DNA of 64,000 nucleotides. Source: Pseudomonas sihuiensis (lineage in GTDB: Bacteria; Pseudomonadota; Gammaproteobacteria; Pseudomonadales; Pseudomonadaceae). Below, one piece after another: positions 1-7,694 of the stretch (its first letter is position 1; each line of letters opens with the position of its first letter). The notes under the pieces were generated by a model. It saw only the letters and a list, made by a program, of their open reading frames with translations, was not told where the DNA came from and made no database searches. A program made the position numbers and the translations under genes. Location of the stretch: positions 2,480,001-2,544,000 of the forward strand of contig NZ_LT629797.1 in NCBI RefSeq assembly GCF_900106015.1. Direction: 5' to 3'.

Positions 1-1
1 G

Positions 2-67
2 CGCATGTTCAAGGCGCTGACCGGGTTGACCCCTGCGCAATATCGCCAGCAGTACGGGCGTCAGTAA
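2..67 (+). CDS. AraC-family regulator, C-terminal end only
   Basis: The window opens inside a gene; 21 codons and a TAA stop are visible. The residues read RMFKALTGLTPAQYRQQYG, which is the typical end of the second helix-turn-helix of an AraC/XylS-type DNA-binding domain (FxxxxGxTPxxYR). The family acts as transcription activators or repressors. The effector domain lies outside the window, so the ligand and targets cannot be named. The protein ends only three residues after the conserved motif, which fits the GlxA-like AraC subgroup common in Pseudomonas. Confidence 0.75.
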   Translation, partial: RMFKALTGLTPAQYRQQYGRQ

Positions 68-286
68 TACACAGAGACTTGAAACTGGGTTTCCTGCCAA
101 TTCTCATCACTGAATATTTCAAGATGATTCAAAACGTCCCAGAAAGGAAACGACAAAACGAAAATCTCACCGTTCGTTGCATTAAAAGAACAGTCCTTTG
201 CCAAATCCCCGGTTTAATAAGCTTGCTAACGAGGCGTATAAACGAACTGCGACATTTAGCCGCATTCGTATTACGAGGAGACAAGC

Positions 287-460
287 ATGAACGTGATCGT
301 GCATGAACGTGACAGCGAACATCTTTCCCGTGAAGCCCGTGCCATGGGGATGGTGGCCTGGGATGTGATCCAGAATGGAGAGCTGGTCGGTATCTTCCCG
401 TCCCAGGACGAAGCCGATGCCTACCGCAAAGCGCTGGAAGACGCGCAGCCGCAAGGATAA
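287..460 (+). CDS. Small conserved-looking protein of unknown function (57 aa)
   Basis: A short gene with an ATG preceded by GAGGAG six bases upstream. The protein starts MNVIVHERDSEHLSREARAM and ends ALEDAQPQG. It is soluble and acidic, with no signal peptide or membrane segment. The middle (WDVIQNGELVGIFPSQDEAD) looks like a small beta-hairpin followed by a helix, as in short proteins with a 'x-x-G-x-x-V-G-x-F-x-S-x-x-E-A' pattern. I do not recognise the family. A perfect palindrome begins seven bases after the stop and probably ends transcription. Strong ribosome binding site and codon use support a real gene. Confidence 0.7.
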   Translation: MNVIVHERDSEHLSREARAMGMVAWDVIQNGELVGIFPSQDEADAYRKALEDAQPQG

Positions 461-466
461 GCAGAG

Positions 467-498
467 GCTGTTGCCGTTTCGATCGAAACGGCAACAGC
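467..498. terminator. Perfect 32-bp palindrome between two convergent genes
   Basis: Two 16-base arms beginning GCTGTTGCCG form an uninterrupted perfect palindrome centred at 482/483. It sits between the stop codons of two convergent small genes (460 and 512), so a shared bidirectional terminator is the simplest reading. No long T run follows on either strand, so a protein-binding site is also possible. Confidence 0.6.
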
Positions 499-511
499 TT
501 CAGACAAGCGC

Positions 512-796
512 TCAGCCCAGCGCACCCTGCGCCCTCAGCCGAGCCACCGAAACTACCCCGCCAGCAGGCCGCAAGCCCCGACAATCGCTCGACGGCCAAT
601 AACGCAGGCACCGCACCACCTGCTGCCAGAACCTCGAGCGTTCAGGTGCATACCTCGGCAACTCGCGCGGCAGTAACAACTGCGATGCCAGATAGCCGAC
701 CTCCATTTCGTCGTGCTCGTGACTCCCAGGCGAGCTGCGTGCATCGCCTGCTTCAACATCAGCCCAGACGTAACGACGTTCAGATCGAATGTTCAT
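512..796 (-). CDS. Hypothetical protein downstream of the flavin/iron-sulfur reductase (94 aa)
   Basis: The ATG at 796 lies 13 bases after the stop of the reductase gene and is preceded by GAGGG at good distance, so the two are probably co-transcribed. The protein starts MNIRSERRYVWADVEAGDAR and contains EVGYLASQLLLPRELP, then a basic, Arg-rich C-terminal half. There is no signal peptide or clear membrane helix. I do not recognise the family. The acidic/His stretch SHEHDEMEV could bind metal, but this is only an observation. The convergent palindrome follows its stop. Confidence 0.55.
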   Translation of the reverse strand: MNIRSERRYVWADVEAGDARSSPGSHEHDEMEVGYLASQLLLPRELPRYAPERSRFWQQVVRCLRYWPSSDCRGLRPAGGVVSVARLRAQGALG

Positions 797-809
797 CAGT
801 TCGGCCCTC

Positions 810-2855
810 TTACAGATCAAGTACCAGGGGCTGCACGCCATCTTCACCCTGTGCCGGCACCGCGCAGCAGATCAGCACACTATCGCCTTCCGGCAGCTCG
901 GCTGGCGGGGTCGGGTAATGCACCTGGCCGCTGATCAGGCGCGTCTTGCAGGTGCCGCAGGAACCGCCACGGCAGCTGAATTCGGGCGTCAGGCCACGGT
1001 TTTCCGCCAGTTCCAGCAGGCTGCCACTGCCCGGCGTCCACCGCGCCTCCTTGCTCGAAGTGGTGAAGTACACCGGCACTGGCTCGGTTGCCGCTGGCGG
1101 CTGCACGAAGGTCGTCACCTGCCCATTCGTGCGACGCTTCAGTGTCGAGGGGCCAAACGCCTCGGCGTGGATGCGTGCATCGGCGATGTTCAGATCGCGC
1201 AAGCCATCGTAGATCGCCTGGGTAAAGGCGGCCGGGCCGCACAGATAGAAGTCGTAGTCGTCGAACGACAGCGCCGCCTTGATCTGCGCCAGCTCGATGC
1301 GCCCGTGCTGCTCGTAGTCGCGCCCGAGTACTGCGCCCTGCTCCGGCGCACTGAGTGCACGGTGAATCTTTAGCAAACCACCCGCGCGTTGAACCAGCTC
1401 ACGCAGCTCCGACTGAAACGGCAGGTCGCCCAGCGTCCGCGCGCCCTGGAAGAAATGGATGCGCCTGCCCTGCCCCAGCGCCACCTGCTCGCGCAGCATC
1501 GACAGCAACGGCGTGATACCGACGCCGGCACCGATCAACACCAGCGGGCGGTTGCTGTCACTGTTCAGGGTGAAGCTGCCCAGTGGAGGACGCACCTCCA
1601 GCACATCGCCGACCTGAACCTGTTCGTGCAGATGCCGCGAAACCACACCCTGCGCCTTGACGCTGATACGCAGTTGGCCGTCCGACGGCGCGCTGGACAG
1701 GCTGTAGGTGCGCAGCAGGGTGTCGCCCGTGGCGGTGGTGATGCGAATCGGCAGGTGCTGACCGGCGGCAAAGCGCGGCGCAGCGCCCTGCTCCGGCGCG
1801 AGCACGAACGAGCGAATATCGCTGCTCTCCTGCTGCAGGCTGAGCACGCGGCAGCGCTGCCACTGGTTGCGCTGCTCTCGTTCGCGCAGGCGCGCATCGG
1901 TTTCTGCCCAGGTGCCGGTCATCAGGCTGGTCGGCGCATATTCTTCGAAGGCCCAGCGCAGCGAAGTCGCGGCCGGGCGCAGCACCACCTGCTCGACGTC
2001 GAAGGTCCACAGCCGCTCGGCGCCTTCGAAGAGGTTGATCAGCGGGCTGTCGAGGATGATCTCGGCACGGCCGCCCAGTTGCAGAACGTCGCCCGTGGCG
2101 AACTCGACGAACAGCAGGCCAGCACGCGGATTGACGCTGAGGTTGCCCAAGGTGTTGAAGAACAGGTTGCCGGCGTAGTCGGGGATGGTCAGGCGATTGC
2201 CCTCTACCCGCACGAAGCCGGCACGCCCACCACGGTGCGAGACATCCACCGAACGGCGGCCATCGTCATGCTCGACGTAACTGGCAACGAAGAAGGTGTC
2301 GGCGCTACGGATCATCTCGGCAGTGCGCGCATCCAGCTCGGTCGCCTCCAGGCGTTCGACGCCCCGCTCGGGTACGCGGCGGTAATGGCGCAGCTGGATG
2401 TACTGCGGGCAGTTGCCGAAGGAATGCTCCACGGTGATGTCCAGACGCTGTGCCGAGGCCTGATGAATATGCCCGTTGATGCGATTGCGCCGCCGCGAAT
2501 GCAGCTCGATGCCAAGCAGGCCGATGGCCTCGCCGCTGCCCAGACCGGGAGTGGCCGGATCGAGCGGGTCGAGCGCCATGGCGGCGAGGTCGAACGACAG
2601 GTGACGTGGATCGGGCGAGGTGACGAAACCTTCTTCGCCTTCGATAAAAGTGGCCCAGGGCTGGCCACTGCCGTCCACCGAAGCGGCGATCATGAACGGC
2701 AGTTGCTGGCAGAACTCGCGATGCTGATCCGGCATGTAGTCGCGGATCACCTTCTGTCCGAGCACTTCCATGCGTTCGCCGACGCCGACCTTTTCCTGCA
2801 GTTGCTTTTCACCGGCATGCCAGGGCGAGTGCCGATGGCTGGGGAGCTGTTGCAT
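810..2855 (-). CDS. Multidomain reductase: PNPOx-like FMN domain, FAD/NAD reductase and C-terminal 2Fe-2S ferredoxin (681 aa)
   Basis: The first ~300 residues resemble the pyridoxamine 5'-phosphate oxidase-like split barrel (PFMIAASVDGSGQPWATFIEG; later NLFFNTLGNLSVNPRAGLLF). They are followed by a ferredoxin-NADP reductase-type FAD domain (RTYSLSSAP), an NAD domain (LIGAGVGITPLLSML, FYLCGPAAF) and a plant-type 2Fe-2S domain (FSCRGGSCGTC with a later CC). Such proteins move electrons from NAD(P)H through FAD to an iron-sulfur centre; the substrate is unknown. I chose the ATG at 2855 because GGAGGG lies seven bases upstream; the open frame continues into the upstream gene but that part is not protein-like. 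It probably forms an operon with the glutathione transferase gene upstream. Confidence 0.85.
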   Translation of the reverse strand: MQQLPSHRHSPWHAGEKQLQEKVGVGERMEVLGQKVIRDYMPDQHREFCQQLPFMIAASVDGSGQPWATFIEGEEGFVTSPDPRHLSFDLAAMALDPLDPATPGLGSGEAIGLLGIELHSRRRNRINGHIHQASAQRLDITVEHSFGNCPQYIQLRHYRRVPERGVERLEATELDARTAEMIRSADTFFVASYVEHDDGRRSVDVSHRGGRAGFVRVEGNRLTIPDYAGNLFFNTLGNLSVNPRAGLLFVEFATGDVLQLGGRAEIILDSPLINLFEGAERLWTFDVEQVVLRPAATSLRWAFEEYAPTSLMTGTWAETDARLREREQRNQWQRCRVLSLQQESSDIRSFVLAPEQGAAPRFAAGQHLPIRITTATGDTLLRTYSLSSAPSDGQLRISVKAQGVVSRHLHEQVQVGDVLEVRPPLGSFTLNSDSNRPLVLIGAGVGITPLLSMLREQVALGQGRRIHFFQGARTLGDLPFQSELRELVQRAGGLLKIHRALSAPEQGAVLGRDYEQHGRIELAQIKAALSFDDYDFYLCGPAAFTQAIYDGLRDLNIADARIHAEAFGPSTLKRRTNGQVTTFVQPPAATEPVPVYFTTSSKEARWTPGSGSLLELAENRGLTPEFSCRGGSCGTCKTRLISGQVHYPTPPAELPEGDSVLICCAVPAQGEDGVQPLVLDL

Positions 2856-2907
2856 GTTCTGCCCTCCACGAAAGAAGCCGCCGGGTAAACCGGCAGCTAA
2901 CGGTGAC

Positions 2908-3534
2908 TCAGGCTTGCAGACCGACGGCAGTACGCGGCATCGGCACGAAACCCGGCAGTGCCTCGATGCGGGCCAGCCAGGCGCGGATGTTCGGATAGGG
3001 TTCCAACGAGACGTTGCCCTCCGGCGCGTGGGCAATGTAGGAGTAGTTGGCGACATCAGCGATGCTCGGCTTGTCGCCGGTGAGGAATGGGGTTTCGCCC
3101 AGCTCGCCCTCCATCACGGTGAACAGCGCATGAGCACGGTTGATCACTTCTTCGGTGTTGAACGAGTAGCCGAATACGGTAACCAGGCGCGCGGCAGCAG
3201 GGCCGAACGCGACCAGGCCAGCAGCCACCGACAACCAGCGCTGCACACGGGCAGCAGCAGCGGGCTCCTGCGGTAGCCAGTCGTCATTGCCGTAACGCTT
3301 GGCCAGGTAGACGAGGATGGCGTTGGAGTCGCTGATGATGGTGCCGCCGTCATTGATCGCCGGTACCTGGCCGAAGGGGTTGATAGCCAGGAACTCCGGC
3401 GTCTTGTGCTCGCCCTTGGCCAGATCGACGAAGATCAGCTCGGTGGGTAATTGCAGCAGCGAGAGCATCAGCTCGGCGCGGTGAGCGTGGCCGGAACGAG
3501 GGAAGTTGTACAGCTTGATGGCGGGACGGGACAT
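2908..3534 (-). CDS. Glutathione S-transferase family protein (208 aa)
   Basis: The N-terminal thioredoxin-like half shows [20 protein letters not shown] and the glutathione-contact region [20 protein letters not shown] (cis-Pro after Val, then the D-S pair). The C-terminal helical half carries the family's capping motif [14 protein letters not shown]. Length is normal for cytosolic GSTs. A GGAG site lies nine bases before the ATG. The gene is 52 bases upstream of the flavin/iron-sulfur reductase on the same strand, so the pair may handle an electrophile or quinone, but that is inference. The precise GST class was not determined. Confidence 0.88.
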   Translation of the reverse strand: MSRPAIKLYNFPRSGHAHRAELMLSLLQLPTELIFVDLAKGEHKTPEFLAINPFGQVPAINDGGTIISDSNAILVYLAKRYGNDDWLPQEPAAAARVQRWLSVAAGLVAFGPAAARLVTVFGYSFNTEEVINRAHALFTVMEGELGETPFLTGDKPSIADVANYSYIAHAPEGNVSLEPYPNIRAWLARIEALPGFVPMPRTAVGLQA

Positions 3535-3681
3535 GGCGATGACTCCTTCGAGCGTGATTGGATAAGGTCACCGCGAGACGACTGGCCTTCGCGACGATGG
3601 GGCCATGTTCGCCTCATCCAACTCGGAGAAGAATCACCACTCAAGGCAATCCACTATTTCATTTTCTGCAACTCAACCGGA

Positions 3682-4572
3682 TCACGCCCGAAACGCCGGA
3701 TGGGCACGCAGACGCGGCACGGCGAAGTCGAGGAAGCTGCGCACCCGCGCTGCAGCCCGGCGCCCTTCGCGGTAGTACAGCTGCACCGGCACGGGCGCTG
3801 CGGCGAAGTTTTCCAGCACCGCCTGCAACTGCCCACTCTGCAACTCCTGATAGGCCTCGTAGCTCAGGCAGCGGGTCAGGCCAAAACCGGCGAGCGCCGC
3901 GCGGATCGCGGCCTGCGGCGTGCTGCAGGTCAGCCGTGGCGCGAGCTTTACCGCGCCGTCCACAAAGCGCCATTCCCCCGCATGACCGGTCGAAGAACGA
4001 GCGATGGTGCGATGCGCGTGCAACGCCTGCGGGTTGGCGGGCCAGCCCCAGCGCTGCAGATAGGCAGGTGCCGCACAGACCAGCGGTCGCGCCCATCCCA
4101 ACGGCACGGCGAAACCGGACGAACTGGGCAGATGGCCGACCACCACGGCCAGGTCGATGCCCTCCTCCAGCAACCTGGGCGGCTCTTCGCGCGCCAGGGT
4201 GGCCAGGCTTACCTCGGGAAATTCCGCCAGGTAGTCGACCGCGATGGGGGTTAGCACCTGATGCGTCATCAATAGCGGCAGGGCCAGGGTCAGTTGTCCG
4301 ACGGGGTTGGCGTGCAGGCCGGTCACGGAGCGCTCGGCCTCCTCCACCCGCTGCAGGATGCGCTGGCAACTGTCGGCGAAAGCGGTACCCGCCGCGCTCA
4401 GGCTCACACCGCGCGGCCCGCGCAGAAGCAGGGTGCTGTCCAGACGACTCTCCAGTGCAGCCACGATGCGCATCACCGTGGCCTGCGACAGCTGCAACTG
4501 CCGAGCAGCAGCAGCCAGGCTGCCCGCCTGGGCCACGACGAGAAACACCTGCATCTCGCGATGAGCGTTCAT
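3682..4572 (-). CDS. LysR-type transcriptional regulator (296 aa)
   Basis: The N-terminal winged helix-turn-helix is clear (FLVVAQAGSLAAAARQLQLS, then RIVAALESRL), followed by the periplasmic-binding-protein-like effector domain (VRSFLDFAVPRLRAHP at the end). Length is standard. Its ATG overlaps the stop of the preceding LysR gene as ATGA, so the two regulators should be translated together. The adjacent GST gene points the same way, so the usual rule that a LysR controls a divergent neighbour does not identify a target here. Confidence 0.9.
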   Translation of the reverse strand: MNAHREMQVFLVVAQAGSLAAAARQLQLSQATVMRIVAALESRLDSTLLLRGPRGVSLSAAGTAFADSCQRILQRVEEAERSVTGLHANPVGQLTLALPLLMTHQVLTPIAVDYLAEFPEVSLATLAREEPPRLLEEGIDLAVVVGHLPSSSGFAVPLGWARPLVCAAPAYLQRWGWPANPQALHAHRTIARSSTGHAGEWRFVDGAVKLAPRLTCSTPQAAIRAALAGFGLTRCLSYEAYQELQSGQLQAVLENFAAAPVPVQLYYREGRRAAARVRSFLDFAVPRLRAHPAFRA

Positions 4573-5492
4573 GAAACAGGCGCTGCACCGGCCGCGCGCA
4601 GGGCTGGGTCGGCACGAAAACTGGCAGCGCAGTGGTCAACGAAGGTGCGCACCTTGGCCGAAACCTGGCGACCGCCCTGGTGAATGATATGCACCGGCAA
4701 GGCCGGCGGCTCGAACGCCTCGAGCACCAGCTCGATCTCGCCGCGCGCCACTGCGGCCGCCACCTGGTAGGACAGCACGCGGGTATAGCCCCAGCCCAGG
4801 CGCGCCACGCTGATCGCTGCCTGGTTGGAGCTGACGGTGAAGCGCGGTTGCGGCATGAAGCCGAACGGGCCGTCCGCGCCGACGAACTGCCAGTGCGACA
4901 GCAGGGTGCTGGCGCTGGACATGACGATGGGGGCATCGCGCAACTCATCCGGGTGGCGCGGGCGCCCGACGCGGTCGAGAAAATCTGGCGAGGCGCACAC
5001 CACCGGACGAATCTGCCCGACCTGCAACGCCGGGTGATCGCCCTCGGGCAGCGAGCCGATGCGCACGGCCACGTCGATGCCCTCCTCCATCATGTTCACC
5101 ACGCGGTCGACCAGCAGCGCATTGACCTCCACGTCCGGGTGGATGTCGAGGTAATGGGCAATACGTGGAATCAGAAACAGCTCGCCGAACATTACCGGCG
5201 CTGTCACGGTGAGCCGCCCACGCGGGCGCACACTGCCACCGGCGGCCAGCTCCTCGGCCTCTTCCAGTTCCAGCAGGATGCGCCGGCAGTCCTCGACATA
5301 ACGCTGGCCAGCCTCGGTCAGGCGCAGGCTGCGCGTGCTGCGGGCCAGCAGCAGCGTGCCGAGACGTGCCTCCAGCGCGGCGATGGCGCGAGTGACGCTG
5401 GGCGGCGAAATGCCCAGCAGCTTGGCGCCACCGGCGAAGCTCTCGGCTTCGGTCACCGCCAGCAGCACTCTCATTTCCTGAAACCGATCCAT
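4569..5492 (-). CDS. LysR-type transcriptional regulator (307 aa)
   Basis: A full-length LysR: MDRFQEMRVLLAVTEAESFA, helix-turn-helix SPPSVTRAIAALEARLG, and effector domain ending VRTFVDHCAASFRADPALRA. It is a clear relative of the next gene (both keep AAISVARLG/AAIRAALAG and SY-VA/SYEAY segments). An in-frame GTG two codons upstream exists, but the ATG at 5492 has a GGCGG-like site at better spacing. It may also control the downstream LysE-type exporter, whose gene ends its own upstream transcript 63 bases away on the same strand. Confidence 0.9.
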   Translation of the reverse strand: MDRFQEMRVLLAVTEAESFAGGAKLLGISPPSVTRAIAALEARLGTLLLARSTRSLRLTEAGQRYVEDCRRILLELEEAEELAAGGSVRPRGRLTVTAPVMFGELFLIPRIAHYLDIHPDVEVNALLVDRVVNMMEEGIDVAVRIGSLPEGDHPALQVGQIRPVVCASPDFLDRVGRPRHPDELRDAPIVMSSASTLLSHWQFVGADGPFGFMPQPRFTVSSNQAAISVARLGWGYTRVLSYQVAAAVARGEIELVLEAFEPPALPVHIIHQGGRQVSAKVRTFVDHCAASFRADPALRAAGAAPVS

Positions 5493-5555
5493 CGTCACCG
5501 CCTGCTGTTCTGTTGCACCGACGCAGCGTACCTCATGACGAGGCCACGTCCGGAA

Positions 5556-6176
5556 TCAGCGCCGGCTCAGGGCCAGACGCGCGGCAAACAGAACGAAGAT
5601 CAGCCCCGTGCTGCGATCCATCCACTTGATCACCGCCTCGCGCCGCAACCAGTGACCGAGCGGCTGGGTAGCACCGATCAGCAACAGCGCCCAGACCAGG
5701 CTGAGTGCCACGTGAATGCCCACCAGGCCGAATGTCCAGGCGATCAGCGGCTGCCCCTGCGGGATGAACTGCGGCAGGAAAGACAGGTAGAAGATCCCCA
5801 CCTTGGGGTTGAGCACATTGCCCAGCAGGCCGCGCAGAAACCAGTTGGCATCAGGTGTGCCGCTCGCCTGCGCTGGCGCCAGCGAGGTACGCGGGCGCAG
5901 CAGCATGTTCAGCCCGAGCCAGGCCAGATAGGCCGCACCGCAATACTTGAGCAGGTTGTAGCCGAATTCGGAAACCGCCAGCAGCGCGCCGAGGCCGAAG
6001 GCCACCGCCGCGCCCCAGAGCAGGCAGCCGGCATTGATGCCCAGCGCCGCGCGAAACGCCTGCTGCCGGCCTTCGACAGCCGCGGTACGCAGCACCAGCG
6101 CCGTGTCGATCCCCGGCGTCAGGGTCAGCAGCGTGGCCGCCAGGGTGAAGGCGATCAGGTTTTCGGCAAAGGGCAT
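5556..6176 (-). CDS. LysE/RhtB-family exporter (206 aa)
   Basis: A hydrophobic protein with about six predicted membrane helices. The family signature at the start of helix 1-2 (FTLAATLLTLTPGIDTALVL) and the conserved GNVLNPKVGIFYLSFLPQFI segment identify the LysE/RhtB group, which exports amino acids or similar small molecules across the inner membrane. The length matches the family (about 205 aa). A GGAGCG site precedes the ATG. The gene lies upstream of, and on the same strand as, the two LysR genes. The exported compound cannot be read from sequence. Confidence 0.88.
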   Translation of the reverse strand: MPFAENLIAFTLAATLLTLTPGIDTALVLRTAAVEGRQQAFRAALGINAGCLLWGAAVAFGLGALLAVSEFGYNLLKYCGAAYLAWLGLNMLLRPRTSLAPAQASGTPDANWFLRGLLGNVLNPKVGIFYLSFLPQFIPQGQPLIAWTFGLVGIHVALSLVWALLLIGATQPLGHWLRREAVIKWMDRSTGLIFVLFAARLALSRR

Positions 6177-6235
6177 TGGCAGGCGCTCCGTTCACAGGGC
6201 AGAGCGCAAGTATAAACAGCGCACCGTTCAAACCG

Positions 6236-6297
6236 TAGGGTGCGCCGCGCGCACCGCCAACTACCGGGAAACCACCCGGTGCACGCGGCGCACCCTA
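6236..6297. repeat. Intergenic inverted repeat with 20-base arms
   Basis: Arms at 6236-6255 and 6278-6297 (TAGGGTGCGCCGCGCGCACC and its complement with one mismatch) flank a 22-base loop. It lies between the stop of the thiolase gene and the start of the exporter gene, and may act as a terminator for the thiolase transcript. GTAGGGTGCGC... arms of this type are a common dispersed intergenic repeat in Pseudomonas. Confidence 0.7.
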
Positions 6298-6300
6298 GGT

Positions 6301-7488
6301 TTAGCCGCGATACGCCTCGAACAACCCGGTAGCGCCCATGCCGCCGCCAACGCACATGGTGACGATGCCGTAGCGCAGCTCGCGGCGCTGCAGCTCGCGC
6401 ACCAGGTGGCCGGCCTGGCGCGAGCCGGTCATGCCGAATGGATGGCCGATGGAAATGGAGCCGCCATTGACGTTGTATTTCTCGTTGTCGATCTCGAGCG
6501 TGTCGCGGCAGTACAGGCACTGCGAAGCGAAGGCTTCGTTGAGCTCCCACAGGTCGATGTCGGCCACGCTCAGGCCCTTGGCCTTGAGCAGTTTGGGCAC
6601 CGAGAACACCGGGCCGATGCCCATCTCGTCCGGCTCGCAACCGGCCACGGTGAAGCCGCGGAAATAGGCTTTTGGCTTGAGGCCAAGCTCCAGCGCTTTT
6701 TCCAGGCTCATCACCAGGGTCATCGAGGCGCCGTCGGACAGTTGCGAAGCATTGCCGGCGGTGACGCTGCCAGCCGGGTCGAATGCCGGTTGCAGCTTGG
6801 TCAGGGATTCCAGGGTGGTGTCCGGGCGGTTGCAGTCATCGGCCTCGACCACGCCGTCGACGATCTTCTTCTCGCCAGTGGCCTTGTCTTCCACCTGATA
6901 CTTCACCGTCATCGGCACGATTTCGTCAGCGAACAGACCTTCGGCCTGGGCCCGCGCGGTGCGCTGCTGGCTTTGCAGGGCATAGGCATCCTGGGCTTCG
7001 CGGGTGATGCCGTAGCGGTTGGCGACGATCTCGGCGGTCTTGCCCATGGGGTAGTAGATGCCGGGGTTGTCCTGCTGCAGCAGCGGGTTGAACAGGTTGT
7101 CCATGTTCATGCTTTTCAGGGTCATGGTGATGGACTCGACGCCGCCGGCGACGATGATGTCGCTGCAGCCGGACGCCACCTGGTTGGCGGCAATGGCGAT
7201 GGCCTGCAGGCCCGAGGAGCAGAAGCGGTTGAGGGTCATGCCCGCCACCGGATTACCCAGGCGTGAGAGCACGGCGACGTTGCGGCCGATGTTCATGCCC
7301 TGCGCACCCTCGTTGGAACCGGCACCGACGATGCAATCATCGACCAGCTTCGGGTCGATGCCGCTGCGCACCAGCAGCGCATCGACGCAGTGAGCGGCCA
7401 TGTCGTCCGGCCGGGTCATATTGAACTTGCCGCGGAAGGACTTGGCCAGGCCGGTCCGGACGCTGTCGACGATCACCACTTCACGCAT
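6301..7488 (-). CDS. Acetyl-CoA acyltransferase (thiolase, 395 aa)
   Basis: A full-length thiolase. The acyl-accepting cysteine is in NRFCSSGLQA (Cys90), the catalytic histidine in GHPFGMTG (about residue 349), and the second cysteine in CVGGGMGATG (about 379). The family cleaves 3-ketoacyl-CoA in beta-oxidation or condenses acetyl-CoA. The start at 7488 (MREVVIVDSVRTGL) has GAGG seven bases upstream; the frame is open further but not protein-like. There is no beta-oxidation partner next to it, so chain length preference is unknown. Confidence 0.93.
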   Translation of the reverse strand: MREVVIVDSVRTGLAKSFRGKFNMTRPDDMAAHCVDALLVRSGIDPKLVDDCIVGAGSNEGAQGMNIGRNVAVLSRLGNPVAGMTLNRFCSSGLQAIAIAANQVASGCSDIIVAGGVESITMTLKSMNMDNLFNPLLQQDNPGIYYPMGKTAEIVANRYGITREAQDAYALQSQQRTARAQAEGLFADEIVPMTVKYQVEDKATGEKKIVDGVVEADDCNRPDTTLESLTKLQPAFDPAGSVTAGNASQLSDGASMTLVMSLEKALELGLKPKAYFRGFTVAGCEPDEMGIGPVFSVPKLLKAKGLSVADIDLWELNEAFASQCLYCRDTLEIDNEKYNVNGGSISIGHPFGMTGSRQAGHLVRELQRRELRYGIVTMCVGGGMGATGLFEAYRG

Positions 7489-7628
7489 GACGCACCTCGT
7501 TGTTATTGGATGGCGAATGGCATGAAGATAAATCCAGCCCATCCCTGGGCGCGAGCATCATTGATCTGGCGTATACGGGTCGATGCCGGGACATAGCCCG
7601 GATGCACTCCGGCACGATACAAAAGCAT

Positions 7629-7686
7629 CGCGGCTAAAGCCCCTCCCACGGCTTCCCTGTAACCTGTGGGAGGGGCTTTAGCCGCG
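7629..7686. repeat. REP-type hairpin with perfect 21-base arms
   Basis: Arms at 7629-7649 and 7666-7686 are exact complements containing GGCTAAAGCCCCTCCCAC, a classic Pseudomonas REP form, separated by 16 bases. The element begins nine bases after the stop of the PPK2 gene and, on the minus strand, is followed by GCTTTTG, so it can also serve as that gene's terminator. Confidence 0.85.
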
Positions 7687-7694
7687 ACAAGACA

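Noticed and set aside
1389..2888. 499-codon open frame on the plus strand
   Set aside because: It runs antisense to the flavin/iron-sulfur reductase, whose motifs are intact; high GC makes long antisense frames common. Its protein is low-complexity Gln/Ala/Arg-rich with no motif.
4632..6215. 527-codon open frame on the plus strand
   Set aside because: Antisense to the second LysR and LysE genes, both with clear family motifs and ribosome sites.
7629..7686. CRISPR-like or attachment-site repeat
   Set aside because: Single hairpin of REP type with no spacers and no integrase or tRNA nearby.
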